In this document: piece after piece, positions 23,301 to 35,633 of the stretch
How the letters are laid out: each line of letters opens with the position of its first letter
How positions within the stretch are numbered: the first letter of the stretch is position 1
NCBI RefSeq assembly: GCF_021869535.1
Contig: NW_026262668.1
Location: forward strand, 10,896,348-10,960,347
Source: Mytilus californianus
Taxonomy: Eukaryota; Mollusca; Bivalvia; Mytilida; Mytilidae
DNA: 64,000 bases
Direction of reading: 5' to 3'
Position numbers and translations under genes: made by a program
Notes under the pieces: generated by a model
What the model saw: only the letters and a program-made list of their open reading frames with translations
Told to the model about the DNA's origin: nothing
Databases searched by the model: none

Positions 23301-26300
23301 AATGGCAAAATCACAAGCTCAAACACATCAAACGAATGGAAAACAGCTGTCATATTCCTGACTTGGTACAGGCATTTCCTAATGTAGAAACTGGTGGATT
23401 AAACCTGAGCGGATTGAAATCGAGCGTCACTGATGAGTCTTTTGTAGACGAAACACGCGTCTCTACACTATAAAGGCTGAATTTGTCTGTAAATATTTTG
23501 TAGAATGTAATAAATATGATAAACTGCCTAATGTACATTCATTGCCTTCGTCACATCCATTGACTACACCTCTTGGGCCTCTGTTTTATTGATAGTCAGA
23601 AAACATAATCCTGTATTATCATAAAAATGAAATTTCTTGAATTAAGTAAATACCAAAATGAACGAATATTTGATAGGTAATGGATCTTTTAATGACAAAA
23701 ATGTTTTGAACTTGTTGTTCTTACATACAATTAAGATGCTAAGTCAGGGTTTATTCTTCCCATTCTAATTTAGGAATTTGCATACCACAGTTACCATGGT
23801 ATATATTAATATGACCCTCACAGTTGAAGTAAAGGTCAAAAACAGATTTGTACTCTTTGAATTTGTCTCTATAGATAGTACATAACTGTCTATTCCATGA
23901 ATAGGTAAAATATAAAATAATTCTTCGTGTTCTAAACTTAACAAAAAGAAGAAATCTTGGTAAGCTAAATGGCCTCTAAAAGAATATTTTTTCGACGCAT
24001 CTTTTATAACTTTGGGATTTATATATTGGTTGTAAATGTTCGATTTTCTCATTTTATCCAAGTTTAAAAGCATAACGGCCGCATTGAATCCTGTTATTCC
24101 ACTTAGAGGTGGCTCACCAATGCGAGTTCCCGGTGTAATTTGCGATATTTGGACATCACATGTCTGTAAGCTGGTGGGTTTTCTCTAGCTATATCAATGA
24201 TATTTGTATTTGAAAATTTATCAAATAATTTGTGAAGTTCCATAATATCGTTATTTAACTTTATGTCACAGTCTAGCATAATGATCTTGTTTACTGTATC
24301 TGGCATTTGTTTGTGCATAACAATAAATAGAAAGAAAATGGAGTCTTGATAATTTGCTAAATCTAAATTTATGAAGTAAGGTTTGATGTCTTTGAGGATG
24401 TGATAAGATCTCTTTGCAAAGCCTTCCTCCTCTTAACTTTATAACCTGAAATATATAATTTATCACAATTAGTATAATCGCAGATATTCATGCCTTCTAA
24501 CCTACCGGCCTCAAGGAATGGGAAATAACTGTTAAATTCTTTCGATTTCTTTTTATTACAATCTATTTTGGTGTAGAATTTGAAGAAAAAAAAAGAGTTT
24601 TAAAAGATATTTTTTAGAAAGTTTACCACAAATTGTACACACAAATTTTACTTACTATTTCGATTTTCGTGTCCAAAATTGCATGCAAAATTTTACAATT
24701 TATAACATAGCCCATTTACTGTTGTCTGACCTTAACAGTTTATAAAATAGCTGGCATAGTGACATCATTGCCTATATGTTTTATCTAAGTATTCCATGTG
24801 TTACCTTACCAAAAAACAAAATACTTCCGCAAATTATTTCGTTAGCCACAATCTTTACTAGCCCTTGTAATATATATTTCATAATCCCGTGAATTATGGC
24901 CATATCCTACGTAGCATAATTTGAGAACATATAGGACAGAGAAACATACGAATAATAGCTAACAAAAGGTACCAGGTTTAAAATTTAAGACGCGCGTTTC
25001 ATCCACACAAGACTAACCAGTGACGCTCAGATCAAAATAGGTAACTGTTTGAAAATTAAGTTGATATAAGAACCCTACAAAATAGACCAAAAATCATCTT
25101 TTATTTCGTATTTGAATGTTCCAAAATCAATCAAAGTTTGATTCATGTATATGTAAAAGTGCACATACATAAGATCGATTTCTATCTGACGCAGCTCATT
25201 TGTTATATCATATGAATTATCATATCCTACGTAGCAGTTTTATTAAATACTTACAACAACTTTCTTTTTTCTGTATTTCATTGTAGCATTTTTTATGATG
25301 TTTTCTGCAAGGATATAGCTTGAGCTATCAGCAATGACGTAAATATTCAGTCCACTTAATCATTGAGAAAACAGCAGTTTCAAATTTTGATTCCATATTC
25401 TTTCTGGGATACAGTTTAGCGTTTTTAAATATAATTCCTATGTTGATGTAGTTTAGGTCTGTTGTATAAGCCATTTGATTCACTACACTGGTTTCGTCTC
25501 TAATCTGATGATGTGTTTTACTGTTGTAAACACTCCTTGGCTTATATACATGGTATATGATAAATAAAATTTGAACAATGAGTAAAAATAGTGAGACAAT
25601 ACATCTTGATTTCATTTATGTAACTGTTGTATGTCTCAGATCAAACGATTTCTAAAACATAAAAGATAGGAAATAGAAGAATACATATACATAAAATAAA
25701 AACTCACCAAAGATACCAGCGACTCATTTAAAAAAAATTATGACAAAAAATACTCGTAAGTCATGAACTTTTCAGTATAACTTACGATCAATTTTTATCG
25801 AAGATTTTTTTGTGAAAAAAGACCCACGATTTTTTTGTACGCCATACTCGCGTTTTGTCTACAAAAAACTCATTCATCAGTGACGCTTGCATATAAAAAG
25901 TTAAAAGGCAAATAAAGTGCGAGGTTAAAGAGAATTGATAACCCAAAATTCAGAAAGTTTTTTTCCAAATACAGCTTAGGTAATTTATTCCTGGGGTAGA
26001 TATCCTTCGATATTAATTGTATGTTTGTTTTTTTTTTTGTATTTTTTTTCATTTGGGTGAATCTAGTGATGAAGAAATATCTTTGAAAGTTTGTTTAATT
26101 TATTCACTATTTTTCTATTACCGAGTTTACCGGTTTAAAGCTTGACAACAATATAATCTGTTTATTGAACACCGTCACGTGACCATCTGCTTTTGATGCG
26201 TTCTCTTTTTGTAGTTTAGGGTGCTTCCACGACGTTTATCAAACATCTTCTTTTTCGTATTTATAAGTAACTTAACGATTATAAAGTTATAATTTCTTTT

Positions 26301-29300
26301 CAAATTTATTAATCTTACAATGTACAATTTACACAAAACATCACATCTTCATTGATTTTATGTATCATATATAAAAAATTTACATTAACCGATAAACATA
26401 GCAAAAACAAGACATTTGTCGCAGCTATTTACATTTTGTCCAAGGACAAATTAAGATAAATTGGTCAAGACATCTGATATTATAATTACTAATATTTATC
26501 AAAGCATGTATGAGAAGCCTGTAATTTAGGGTTTGTTGGTGCTCTCCGCATATTTGTTTTTCGTTAATTGATTTGTTTTAAATCAGGCCGTTAGTTTTCT
26601 GGTTTGAATTGTTTCACATTTTTTCAGGGCCTTTTATATCTCATTTAACTGTATGAATTTTGCTCATTACGATGACTTATTGTTGCTTACATCCACGTCA
26701 TTTGGACTCGTGTAGATAGTTTTTCTCATTGGAAATCACACCACGTCTCCTTATTTTTTATATTAAATTAAGTTGATGAATGCTTTTGAGTAAATTTTGT
26801 CGTACTTTAAATCAATATCATTTCAGACACCTGATTACCTGGGTTAAAATAGTAAATCATTATAGTAATTAATATGATTCTAATCAATTTATGTAGTATT
26901 CTCTTTTTCCATCAAATCCCAACGCTTTCCGATCTGTCTTTTGGTTGTATAAATACACAAGGTAATTGTTTTCACTTAAAAATATGAAACAAGACATGTG
27001 TCACAGCTGTTTACATTTTAATATTACAAAATAAAAAGATTAAAAGAACCTTTTTTTTTTAATAAAAATGTGTTTTCCTTTTTAATTTTTTTTTAGATAA
27101 CTCGTTTGTTAGCATTTTTTCACAATTCTTTATTATTTCTTCCTTTTTTCTGCAGGAAATATTGTATTTGTTTCAAGTATTTGTGGTGGTAGGCCGGTAA
27201 GTTCAACTCCTATATTATGTGTCAAGTGTGCTTGGTGTCAGACCAGACCGGTTAGTTCAATTTCTATATCATGTGTCGAAAGTATATGTGGTGTAATACC
27301 GGTTAAGTTCAATCATCATTTCAAGACATTTACCTCGAATTTAACAACAGCGGTCATCTTAGTACTAGAGTCTATGACATACTAGACGATTTCACTTTTC
27401 CTCACCTTAGTAGCAATATAAAAACTTCACCCTCGTTTGGAGTATACATTTCTCAAATCATACGATATTCAAGAGCTTGCAGCTGTTATGCAGACTTTGG
27501 GAAACTTCATCGGTGTCTTAGCAAAACATGAATCAGCCAAGGGTTTTGTCAAAGAACGTCTCGTCCTTTTTCTCAAAAAGCTCATCGAAAAGTACCAAGA
27601 CCTAATGGATAAATATTCAGTGTCTACTTCAAAAAAAATACAAGATGGTCTTGAGTTATAGATTTTAGGAACTGAAGTTCTGTATCTTTTTATTTTACTT
27701 AAGTTTCCCCGTTATTTGTCTTCGTGCTATTATGTTTTCTTTTGGTCGTATGACTTTTGACATGACTCGGTAATTATGCATCCCGCCATCGGGTTTTTAT
27801 ACGACCGCAAAAAAATTTGTGTGGTCGTATATTGGTATGACGTTGGCGTCGTCGTCGTCGTCGTCCGGCGTCGTCCGGCGTCGTCCGAAGACACATTGGT
27901 TTTCGCACTCTAACTTAAGTTTAAGTGAATGGATCTCTATGAAATTTTACCACAAGGTTCAATACCACAAAAGGAAGGTTGGGATTGATTTTGGGGGTTA
28001 TGGTACCAACAGTAAAGGAATTAGGGGCAAAAAAGGGGCCAAAAATAAGCATTTTTGTAACTTCCAGACATAACTTGTGTGTTAGTGTATGGATCTCTCT
28101 GACATTGTACCACAAGGTTCCATATCACAAAAGGAATGCTGGGATTGATTTTGGGGGTAATTGCCTCAAAATTTTAGGAATCAGGGGCCAAAAAAGGGGC
28201 AAAAAACAAGCATTTTCTAGTTTCATGACAATAACTTGTGTGTAAGTGTATGGATCTTTCTGAAATTGTACTACAAGGTTCCATATTACAAAGGGAAAGC
28301 TGGAATTGAGTTTTGGGGTAATTGCCCTAAATGATTAGGAATTGGGGGCCAAAAAGGGGCCAAAAATAAGCATTTTTTTAGTTTCCAGACAATAACTTGT
28401 GTTCAAGTGTATGGATCTCTCTGAAATTGTACTGCAAGGTACCATACCACAAAGGGAAGGCTGGGATTGATGATGGGGGTAATTGCCTCAATATTTTAGG
28501 AATAAGGGGCCAAAAAAGGGGCAAAAAACAAGCATTTTTCTAGTTTCAGGACAATAACTTGTGTGTAAGTGTATGGATCTTTCTGAAATTGTACTACAAG
28601 GTTCCATATCACAAAGGGAAAGCTGGGTTTGAGTTTTGGGGTAATTGCCCTAAATGATTAGGAATTTGGGGCCAAAAAACACATTTTTCTAGTTTCCAGA
28701 CAATAACTTGTGTTCAAGTGTATGGATCTCTCTGAAATTGTACTGCAAGGTACCATACCACAAAGGGAAGGCTGGGATTGAGTTTGGGGGTCATGAATCA
28801 TAAGGGGGTTCAAAAAATTTGAGGGGGGGATTTTTTTTTTTTCATTTTTTTCTTTTTTTCCTTTTTTTTTTCTTTTAAAATTTTCCATTTTAAGTTGGTT
28901 ATTTCTGATTTATATTTAAAAGCAAATAATAATGATATGGTAGGAGATACACACCAAACAGGATGTGTAATTTATTATATTATAAGTATTGTGCAATAGC
29001 AAGAAATTTTCAATTGCACAGTATTGCACAATAGCAAGAAATCTTCAATTGCACAGTATTGCGCAATAGCAAGAAATCTTCAATTGTACAGTATTGCGCA
29101 ATAGCAAGAAATATCCAATAGCACAATATTGCGCAATAGCAAGAAATTGTCAATTGTACAGTATTGCGCAATAGCAAGAAATATTTAATTGCACAGTATT
29201 GTGCAAAAGAAGATACTTCATATAAATTGCTTATTTCTTGACCAATTTCAATGGGGTTTTATTCTTGAATTCTTGGGGTTCTTTAATATGCTGAATCTAA

Positions 29301-32300
29301 CCGTGTATTTAGTTTTTGGATTTTGGGCCCCGTTCTTAAATTGGTCCACATTGAGGTCCAAAGGGTCCAAAATTAAACTTTGTTTGATTTCATCAAAAAT
29401 TGAATTATTGAGGTTATTTGATTTGCCGAATCTAACGGTGTATTTAGATTTTTAATTTTGGGTTCCGTTTTCAAATTGGTCTACATTAAGGTCCAAAGGG
29501 TCCAAAATTAAACTTAGTTTGATTTTAACAAAAATTGAATTCTTAGGGTTCTTTGATATGCTGAATCTAAACATGTATTTAGATTTTTGATTATGGGCCA
29601 AGTTTTCAAGTTGGTCCAAATCGGGGTCCAAAATTAAACTTTGTTTGATTTCAACAAAAATTGAATATATGGGGTTCTTTGATATGCTGAATCTAACCAT
29701 GTATTTAGATTTTTGATTTTTGGGCCCTGTTATCAACTTTGTCCACATTGAGGTCAAAAGGGTCCAAAATTAAACTTTGTTTGATTTCATCAAAAATTGA
29801 ATTCTTGGGGTTCTTTGATATGCTGAATCTAACCATGTATTTAGATTTTGGATATTGGACCATAATAGGTGAATGTCCAATTTAAAATTTTTAAGTTCTT
29901 AGACCACATTCATTCTGTGTCAGAAACCTATGCTGTGTCAAATATTTAATCACAGTCCAAATGCAAAGCTGTATCAAGCTTGAATGTTGTGTCCATACTT
30001 GCCCCAACTGTTCAGGGTTCGACCTCTGCGGTCGTATCAAGCTGCGCCCTGCGGAGCATTTTATTGACTCTTTAAATTTGGGCATTCCTGGTGCAGGTGG
30101 GTCCTGAGTTGCGATCCGTACAAAGGGTTTTTACAGTGTTGTTTCTATTTTTTTTACCCTTGTATTTATATTTACTTAATTTTTACTTTATCGAGAAAGT
30201 GTATACTATATAGGGTATGTACTATCAACGACAAAAACTTCTTTTGTTGACGTCATTGTCAAATTAACCGTCTACTATACCTTATTGTTAGTGTCTTTGT
30301 TAGATTAATTTGTATGTTTGTTTGATTTTTTTAGTCAGTTGTGTTGTATATCTGTGATGTATGTTTACACGGTTTTGGCTGCTTGGTCCCAATTATTCTC
30401 ACATTAACCTGTTATGTCTGTTTGGATTGCTCACCCTATTTTGTCAATATAACGGATTTATAAACAACTTTCATATAAGTGGGAGGTTAAGCAAGATATA
30501 AAACCAGGTTTAACCCCCCATTTTCTTCGGAAAATGCCTGTATCAAGTCAGGAATATGGCAGTTGTATTTCACTTGTTCCGTTGTTTGATAGCTTTTGAT
30601 TTTGACAGTTGTTATGGACTTCCCCTTTTTGAAATTGCCTTGGAGTTTTTTGTTAAAATTTTTTCAATATGTCTGAATTTGCCAAATATTTTTGAAAAAA
30701 ATTAGTTCAGTTTATGGAGATAATGAAATTGGATATCACACTTTACACTATTTTGAGAAATAGCCATGATACAAGAACATATACCCCCATTTGTCTTTTA
30801 TTAGTAGAAGGCAATGGATCTGAATAGTGCTACCCTTGTGTAGACAAATTGTCTTTTATATTTTCAAAACAGTGATATACAAAATTGAAAAACTTTGAAT
30901 TTGATATTTCTCGAAAATAAGTATCGTGATCTATATTCTCGAAAATGGATTTGAAATGAATGTATATTTTACGTTTTTAGCAAAACAAAAGGAAATATAT
31001 CGAAATTATGTTACGGATGTCAAGTTGGGTGAATATTTGTATACACTTTTTAGTGTCTGTCCACCTTTATATAGAGTATAGAAATGAAGCATGAGTTGAC
31101 GGCCTCAATAAGTAACTATACATTGTTTTTTTACAGATGGGAGAGCTGCCTGTATATTGTATGAGTAAAGCCGCTATTGATATGTTTACACAATGTCTTG
31201 CTTTAGGTCAGTATACTTTTATGGGTCCAGTGCCCTTTAAAGTATTTTTAACAACTAGATAGGTACCTTAGCAAGTCGCAGAGATAACGGACACTTTTAA
31301 AGGACATTAAAAGTAAATGGTACAGGGAACATCATCCCTTGTGATGGTGTGGTTGTTGAAAAAGTCGCAGTTCTCATACGACCAGGGTTTTAGTATATTT
31401 CCAATACAAATGCGACGTTGAAGCTTAAGTCAACTGACTTTTCTTATTTTCCAAAGTAACTGAAATGAATGAAATTGGAGATGGGGAGGGGGGAGGGGGT
31501 ATGGTTTGATGTACATGTTAATGTTGATGTGAAATTCTATATACTTCACTTTGATCTGTATATTGGATATAGATGTAGATATAGACATATGCTATATATT
31601 TTATCAGTTTAAATATGGTGCCCTGATTAGAGCACTGTACAATTATTCATAATTGAATATAAATAACCGAGTTGGTAAATAACAAATATATTATTTTAAT
31701 ATTGGTCTCCCAGCTGATACCTTATTCTACTAAGTATGTTTCCGTGTTTAAAGGAACAATGCTAAACTAAGATTTATGAATGTTAAAGATAAATTAGAGT
31801 TTCTTAATGGTTAAATTGAAAGTCATCTTTTCGAAACGTTTACAGATGCCATCATTCTTAATAAGACCCTTTCTAAATATCTGTGTCACAGATGACCATG
31901 GATGTACTATTTGTCTAAGAGACGTTCCCCTTCCTTCGTTCATAACTTAACGCCAAATTTTGACTTGTCATGAGCCACAAGTTCCATTAGTGGAACAATA
32001 ATTGCTCCTTAACTTTTAGGAGCACCTGAGTTGAGCTTTTAGTGGGGTTTAGTTTGCTGGTTTATTAGTTATTTGTATTGTGTTTTGTATACTAATGTTT
32101 GTGTTTTCAACTGTTTTGTTTCTTTTGGTCATGGTGTTGTCTAATTTTTTTATTTATTTTTTTTATTTCCCCATTGGTATTTTTTTTACCTTTTTATAGG
32201 TATGAAAGTAAGGAGATGTATAATATCATAAATTTAAAAAGACTTTTAATGATTATTTCAGAATTGGCTCCATTTGGTGTAAGAGTAAACGCTGTTAAGT

Positions 32301-35300
32301 AAGTAATTTATTTGGTTGGTATCTATTAATAACAAACAACATGTCAGCAAGAATTAAAGTAGAATACAATTGTTTAACAATCAAATCTATTGAAAAGGAC
32401 CATACAACCAGGCTCTTTCTAGAAACACCACTGATTAATTGGCGTAAAAGTGGTATTCATTTTTTATGATATATTGGCTATCACGCAGTGTGTGGTTTTT
32501 AGATTTCCGCCAACATGGTTATATCCCCGAAAAACAAAGTTTGGGGTATACAGGAACAAAATATTCGTCTGATCGTCTTGATGTCTGACTGTCCGTCCCA
32601 CTTCGTGTCCGGGACATAACTGTTGTAACGCAGAACCTAGGTTGACAAAACTTAGTATGCAGATGCATTTAACTAGACTAACATTTTGCACGTTCGTCAG
32701 AGAAACGCAATAAGAATGCAAGCACTAATGTTTAATAAACAGTATGCAAACCTCAGATTTTGTTCCTCGGTCAGTATGATTCTGTCAGATTGATTAACCG
32801 GTAAACATGTGTCAACCTCATACAACATTTATATCAAATAAACATACTAAAAACTAGATCTACGTATAATTATTTATTGGACCCACAACGACTTCAATAA
32901 AGTAATTTTATCATGAAGAGCTTTGGACACAATTCACTGATACTTTTTTTTTATAATTACTGTTGGTATATGATGGTTTTACTTTAAATAGTATTTTTAT
33001 GATGAGCTAACATCCCAGACACCAACCCCACCACTTCTCACAATAATTATGTTTTACATAGTACCAAGCATAAAATAAATGTCAAACTATCACTCTTCAC
33101 AAAGATAATATAAATGTGTATGGATGTTGGTATGACGGTCCTTCCTACTATTTATGATTTTCTTGATGATGTGACACGTGTTTTTTTGTTAAATATTTCC
33201 GCTTTAACCAAAGGGTTATTTTCCATCAAATGTTGTTTGAGAAATAAGTTTACTGACAGAAGAGAACATTTCAATTTTCTCATTGTAACTGTGCATTTAT
33301 GTGAAGCAACATATTCCAGTAGCGCTTGCATTTGATATATATTTCCAAGTTGATACGATATTCCAGGGCTTGCATTCCTATCATGATTTCTTTGAAATAG
33401 TGTTACTGCTTAAAAGTAGGTCATTGCATCAAAGGTTACTAAATAGTAAATTGAAGTTATCACTTTTAACGGACGCCATCATGATTTTGTTGACCATTAT
33501 GAGATATCACAGATGACCACGGATATGCTCTACTTGGCGTAAGCACAATATCGTCCTCTTTTTCTCGATTGGAATATTACCAAATGTGACTCGTATGTTT
33601 ACTTACAATGTGTATCACGACGTGTGTCACAAGTGTATCAAGAACTGGTGACCATCCGATGCCCATGAGTTCACCACTGATTTAGAACTGGTGTCTATCC
33701 GATGCCCATGAGTTCACCACGGATTTTAATGGGCTTCTTTATTGCTAATTCTGGTTTTCTAGTGTTTTATTATTGTTGGTTGCCTTTTAATCGTTTTTTA
33801 TTGCAATGGTGTTGTCTGTTTTATTGTAACTAGGATGATTTTATTGTATTCTCTCTCTGTCTTTAAAATTTTATACAAATGTATATACAGTATATGTTTA
33901 TCATCGTTAACCATCTGCGTTTGTTATACTATTTATAGACTTTCCATACAAAATATTAGCGTTAATCGTTTCGTTAACAGTATGTTTCCTATTTAGTCCA
34001 GGTACAATAGTGTCAAAGATAGCTAGACGAGGAGAAAGAGGATATCATTCTGATGAAGACTATCAAAAGGTACCTTTATTCGTTTTTTTTGGATTTTTAT
34101 TGTGTCAAAACTTTCGTAATAGTTATTTTTTCATTCGAAAGATAACCAATCTCCATCGATATTAATTATATGAATGACACATGCATGCATTCGTCAAATT
34201 TGTACCAAAAGTTCAATTTGTAATTTTTATATGGCATAAACGCTAAGTTGCTATTTTGTGTATTTTTGTGATAATATTTCATATCTTGCTACTCGCTTGA
34301 GATAGATATTATCGCTAGAAACTAAGGGCGCACACGCCGTTGTCAATGAAAACATCAACAATAGGCAAAATAGCGATAAACAGATTAGTATTGGTCTTTC
34401 AAGCTCGAGGATGTTTCTCGGCCACATCTCATCTCGTGCTATCGTCCTTCGTTGAGATTGTAGCTGAGAAACACCTTCTCGTTAGAAAAACCGTCGATAA
34501 TCTATAAGCCTCAGAGGATACCATCCGCTTAGTAGCAAATGCTTTGTTACTGGTATGACTTAAATTATACACTTCAATCTTAAATATCAATCTCATAAAT
34601 TATTTAGTTGTTTGAAAAGTTAAAATGATTCTCCATCAGGCAAAGCTGGCGATTTAGCTGTTCTGTTTTGTGTTTTATTTTTCCCTCAAAAGTTTAATAT
34701 TTTTGGATTGTGTCCCTTGTGTTAATATAGCTCCTCATGGATTCAAGTATTTATACATTCATTGCTTTCGATTGTTTGGGGTTGAGTGTACCTGGTGAAG
34801 GTAAATTGTGAAAAGTCTTCGAAGGCATCAAATTTATAAAGTGTTATTTTCAATATTAAAAAAAAACCACGTGTGTTACGAACAGAAATCGGTTTCATAC
34901 TTTTTAATAATGATACTTGAAAAAAAAGGTTCAAATACAATTTTTTTGTTGTTGTTTTAGATCTATTTAAAAACATGGAAAACGTTTCATTTAGGAATTA
35001 ACGTGTATTTTACATGAAACTTTCCCTTATTTGATGTGATAATCATGTAAAACTAATTTGAATTTCAGGTTAATAAGTTGATTAACATCAAAATGCACAT
35101 TTATTATTAAAGCTATGTTTACGTAATTAATTTTACAAGAACGAATTCGTTCGTGCTTATTTGCACGGTACAAGAAAAACGTTCCATTTTATCTGGTTTA
35201 CGAATATTTTCTGTATTATCTTAGTAAGTACCATAACTGAAAACAATCCAAAATGAATAAGTGATCATTATAATGTAAATTATTTTGTTGCATTTCGATA

Positions 35301-35633
35301 CAGACGTTCACAGAAAAAATAGTGTATAGGATAATGTTTCATCTACATAAATCTATGTACTTCTAACCTTTTTGTAATTATCTGGTTAGAATTATAGTTT
35401 GGTTGATATTAGAAACAGTATGCAAAATATTCAGCTTCAACATATTTTCGTTTCAGTTTTTAGTTGCACAAGCAGCAAAACACCCACTTGGAAGAGTAGG
35501 CGTGCCAGAGGATGTGGCCTCAGCAATTTCTTTCTTAGCTTCCGATGAAGCGTCGTTTATTTCTGGTCAGATTTTATATGTAGATGGCGCACGACATTGT
35601 ATATCCGCTGGAGTTACAACAAGTGTTAAATGA
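14316..35633 (+). CDS. Short-chain dehydrogenase/reductase, FabG-like, nine exons, predicted intact
   Basis: Exons: 14316-14352, 17661-17800, 19511-19603, 22661-22799, 27156-27196, 31137-31206, 32262-32298, 33997-34069 and 35457-35633. All introns are GT-AG and phases agree, giving 807 nt and 268 aa. The product is a classical SDR, an NAD(P)-dependent oxidoreductase with a Rossmann fold. Visible motifs: cofactor loop TGASSGIG (12-19), NNAG (92-95), catalytic Ser144 in VSSI, Tyr157 and Lys161 in YCMSK, then NPGTI (186-190) and the C-terminal block GQILYVDGA. Length and motif spacing are normal for the family; the substrate cannot be told. The ATG was chosen because it starts directly before the first beta strand. 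No signal peptide or membrane segment is seen, so it is probably cytosolic. Intron 4 contains an XXYLT1-like pseudogene on the other strand. A broken second copy starts at 45578. Confidence 0.9.
14353..17660 (+). other. SDR intron 1
   Basis: Holds an imperfect direct repeat of about 150 bp (15409-15555 and 15564-15710, marker GGAAGCAGTTACGGAGCA), a dispersed repeat at 16260-16415 (+), and a diverged repeat at 16745-16980. A GATT run with a TTGCTTAACGTCCAGTGG motif is at 17190-17229. No gene was seen; the open frames here lack recognisable domains. Confidence 0.5.
17848..18690 (+). mobile_element. Non-autonomous repeat with (TCCG)n tract, split by an RT fragment
   Basis: Left half 17848-18155 starts ATGCCCCACCTAGGGGCATT and includes a CCGT/TCCG microsatellite (17892-17932). 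Right half 18517-18690 ends with GACGGACGAACGGACGGACG and GAGTGGGGC, roughly inverted to the left end. Inside are two ~170-bp units sharing GGGAACATGTGTACTA. A retroelement 3' end (18155-18517) interrupts the second unit. Relatives are at 48676-49370 and 51655-51930. Confidence 0.6.
18155..18517 (+). mobile_element. 5'-truncated retroelement 3' end
   Basis: Starts in the last codons of an RT-like C-terminus and continues through a 3' UTR that includes GCCACATGTGGAGCAGGATC and ends CTTTCGTCCCTCT. The same 3' end terminates the copies at 49194 and 62141, while the 5' ends differ, as expected of target-primed reverse transcription. Confidence 0.65.
19822..19966. mobile_element. Short MITE-like element in SDR intron 3
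   Basis: 145 bp with inverted termini CAGAGGCGGATTTAG (left) and CTGGATCCGCATCTG (right; reverse complement CAGATGCGGATCCAG). A GC-rich palindromic segment GGTGCCCGGGCCCCC follows the left end. No coding capacity. Confidence 0.65.
20520..22240 (-). pseudogene. XXYLT1-like pseudogene, oldest copy (SDR intron 3)
   Basis: 20520-21190 aligns by eye along its length with the large exon of the intact gene at 46779-47474; for example ACGATATTATGGAACTTC on the - strand is identical. It has many indels and stops. At 22150-22240 a further match to the first coding exon is visible (KWT and YIL blocks, - strand). The duplication breakpoint at 21206 falls between these parts, and the second copy retains only the exon-1 remnant at about 45050-45140. 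It is older than the tandem duplication. Confidence 0.6.
23424..23468 (+). ncRNA. Hammerhead ribozyme relic (CTGATGA family)
   Basis: Stem I 5' arm GCGTCA, core CTGATGA (23430-23436), stem II GTC/GAC, GAAA and stem III CACGCG are present. The 3' arm of stem I (CTCTAC) no longer pairs, so it is probably inactive. Confidence 0.5.
23765..25615 (-). pseudogene. XXYLT1-like pseudogene, left-unit copy
   Basis: Same two-exon layout as the intact gene in the right unit, nested on the opposite strand in SDR intron 4. The first coding exon starts [18 protein letters not shown] at 25615 but has lost 11 bp after KWT. The second exon has a one-base insertion just after its acceptor, a one-base deletion after YRKLH and another after LFYILP. 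These are four independent frameshifts, although DCDIKLN and HQ-like QDFFFLL blocks remain readable. No functional transferase can be made. Confidence 0.85.
24988..25027 (-). ncRNA. Hammerhead relic
   Basis: On the - strand GCGTCA, CTGGTTA (damaged core), GAAA and CGCGCGTC follow in hammerhead order. The right-unit counterpart is at 47641-47678. Confidence 0.35.
25839..25886 (-). ncRNA. Hammerhead relic
   Basis: On the - strand: GCGTCA, CTGATGA, a disturbed stem II, AAAA in place of GAAA, then CGCGAGTA and TGGCGT, which still pairs as stem I. The changed core predicts loss of activity. Confidence 0.45.
27300..27665 (+). pseudogene. Decayed RT C-terminal fragment in SDR intron 5
   Basis: The frame 27437-27661 encodes [20 protein letters not shown] followed by [14 protein letters not shown], similar to the C-terminal block LVDRYRITVSQM of the fragment at 61540. 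It has a right-unit counterpart at 52390-52740, so it is older than the duplication. Confidence 0.45.
27905..28800 (+). repeat. ~160-bp tandem repeat
   Basis: Marker GTGTATGGATCTCTCTGA recurs with period 153-163 (starts near 27910, 28069, 28230, 28393, 28553 and 28706). Units include GGGGCCAAAAAAGGGGC. Confidence 0.85.
28985..29215 (+). repeat. 35-bp tandem repeat
   Basis: CAATAGCAAGAAAT recurs at 28994, 29029, 29064, 29099, 29134 and 29169, exactly 35 bp apart. Units contain short inverted halves around TTGCGCAA. Confidence 0.92.
29230..29880 (+). repeat. ~135-bp tandem repeat
   Basis: Marker TTCTTTGATATGCTGAATCT recurs every 130-141 bp (near 29278, 29416, 29549, 29679 and 29813). Other conserved parts are GGTCCAAAGGGTCC and AAATTAAACTTTGTTTGA. 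The open frames crossing it are by-products. Confidence 0.85.
30480..30660 (+). repeat. Dispersed repeat (CAAGTCAGGAATATGGCAG family)
   Basis: The same sequence occurs at 53145-53300 (duplication partner), 50420-50540 (+) and 23270-23380 (-). It looks like a retroelement 3' region, without coding potential. Confidence 0.5.
31800..32190 (+). repeat. Decayed retroelement 3' end in SDR intron 6
   Basis: Begins with an RT C-terminus-like stretch around GTCACAGATGACCATGGATG, then GGAGCACCTGAGTTGAGC as in the 3' UTR of the 18155 copy. The counterpart is 55530-55985 in the right unit. Confidence 0.45.
33290..33870 (+). repeat. Decayed retroelement 3' end in SDR intron 7
   Basis: Encodes [19 protein letters not shown], matching SYHDFFERVLMLKRKSLHQ at 56869 and SYHDFLDRGLLLTRKLLNQ at 61540. 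A degenerate 3' UTR follows. Older than the duplication. Confidence 0.5.

Larger units (their letters stand above)
27799..30070 (+). mobile_element. 2.2-kb composite element made of three tandem-repeat blocks
   Basis: Starts ATACGACCGCA (27799-27809), and the inverse TGCGGTCGTAT lies at 30027-30037, followed by a GC-rich hairpin (GCTGCGCCCTGCGGAGC). Inside are a (GTC)n run (27846-27862), a ~160-bp tandem repeat (27905-28800), a 35-bp repeat (28985-29215) and a ~135-bp repeat (29230-29880). The right unit reads straight from CCATCAGG to GGGCATTCCTGG near 52880 without it, so it is an insertion in the left unit or a clean loss in the right. No protein is encoded; the class is unknown. Confidence 0.7.

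Noticed and set aside
27819-29757. Several 70-100-aa frames in the 27.8-29.9 kb region
   Set aside because: They are by-products of tandem repeats and show no codon-level conservation between repeat units.
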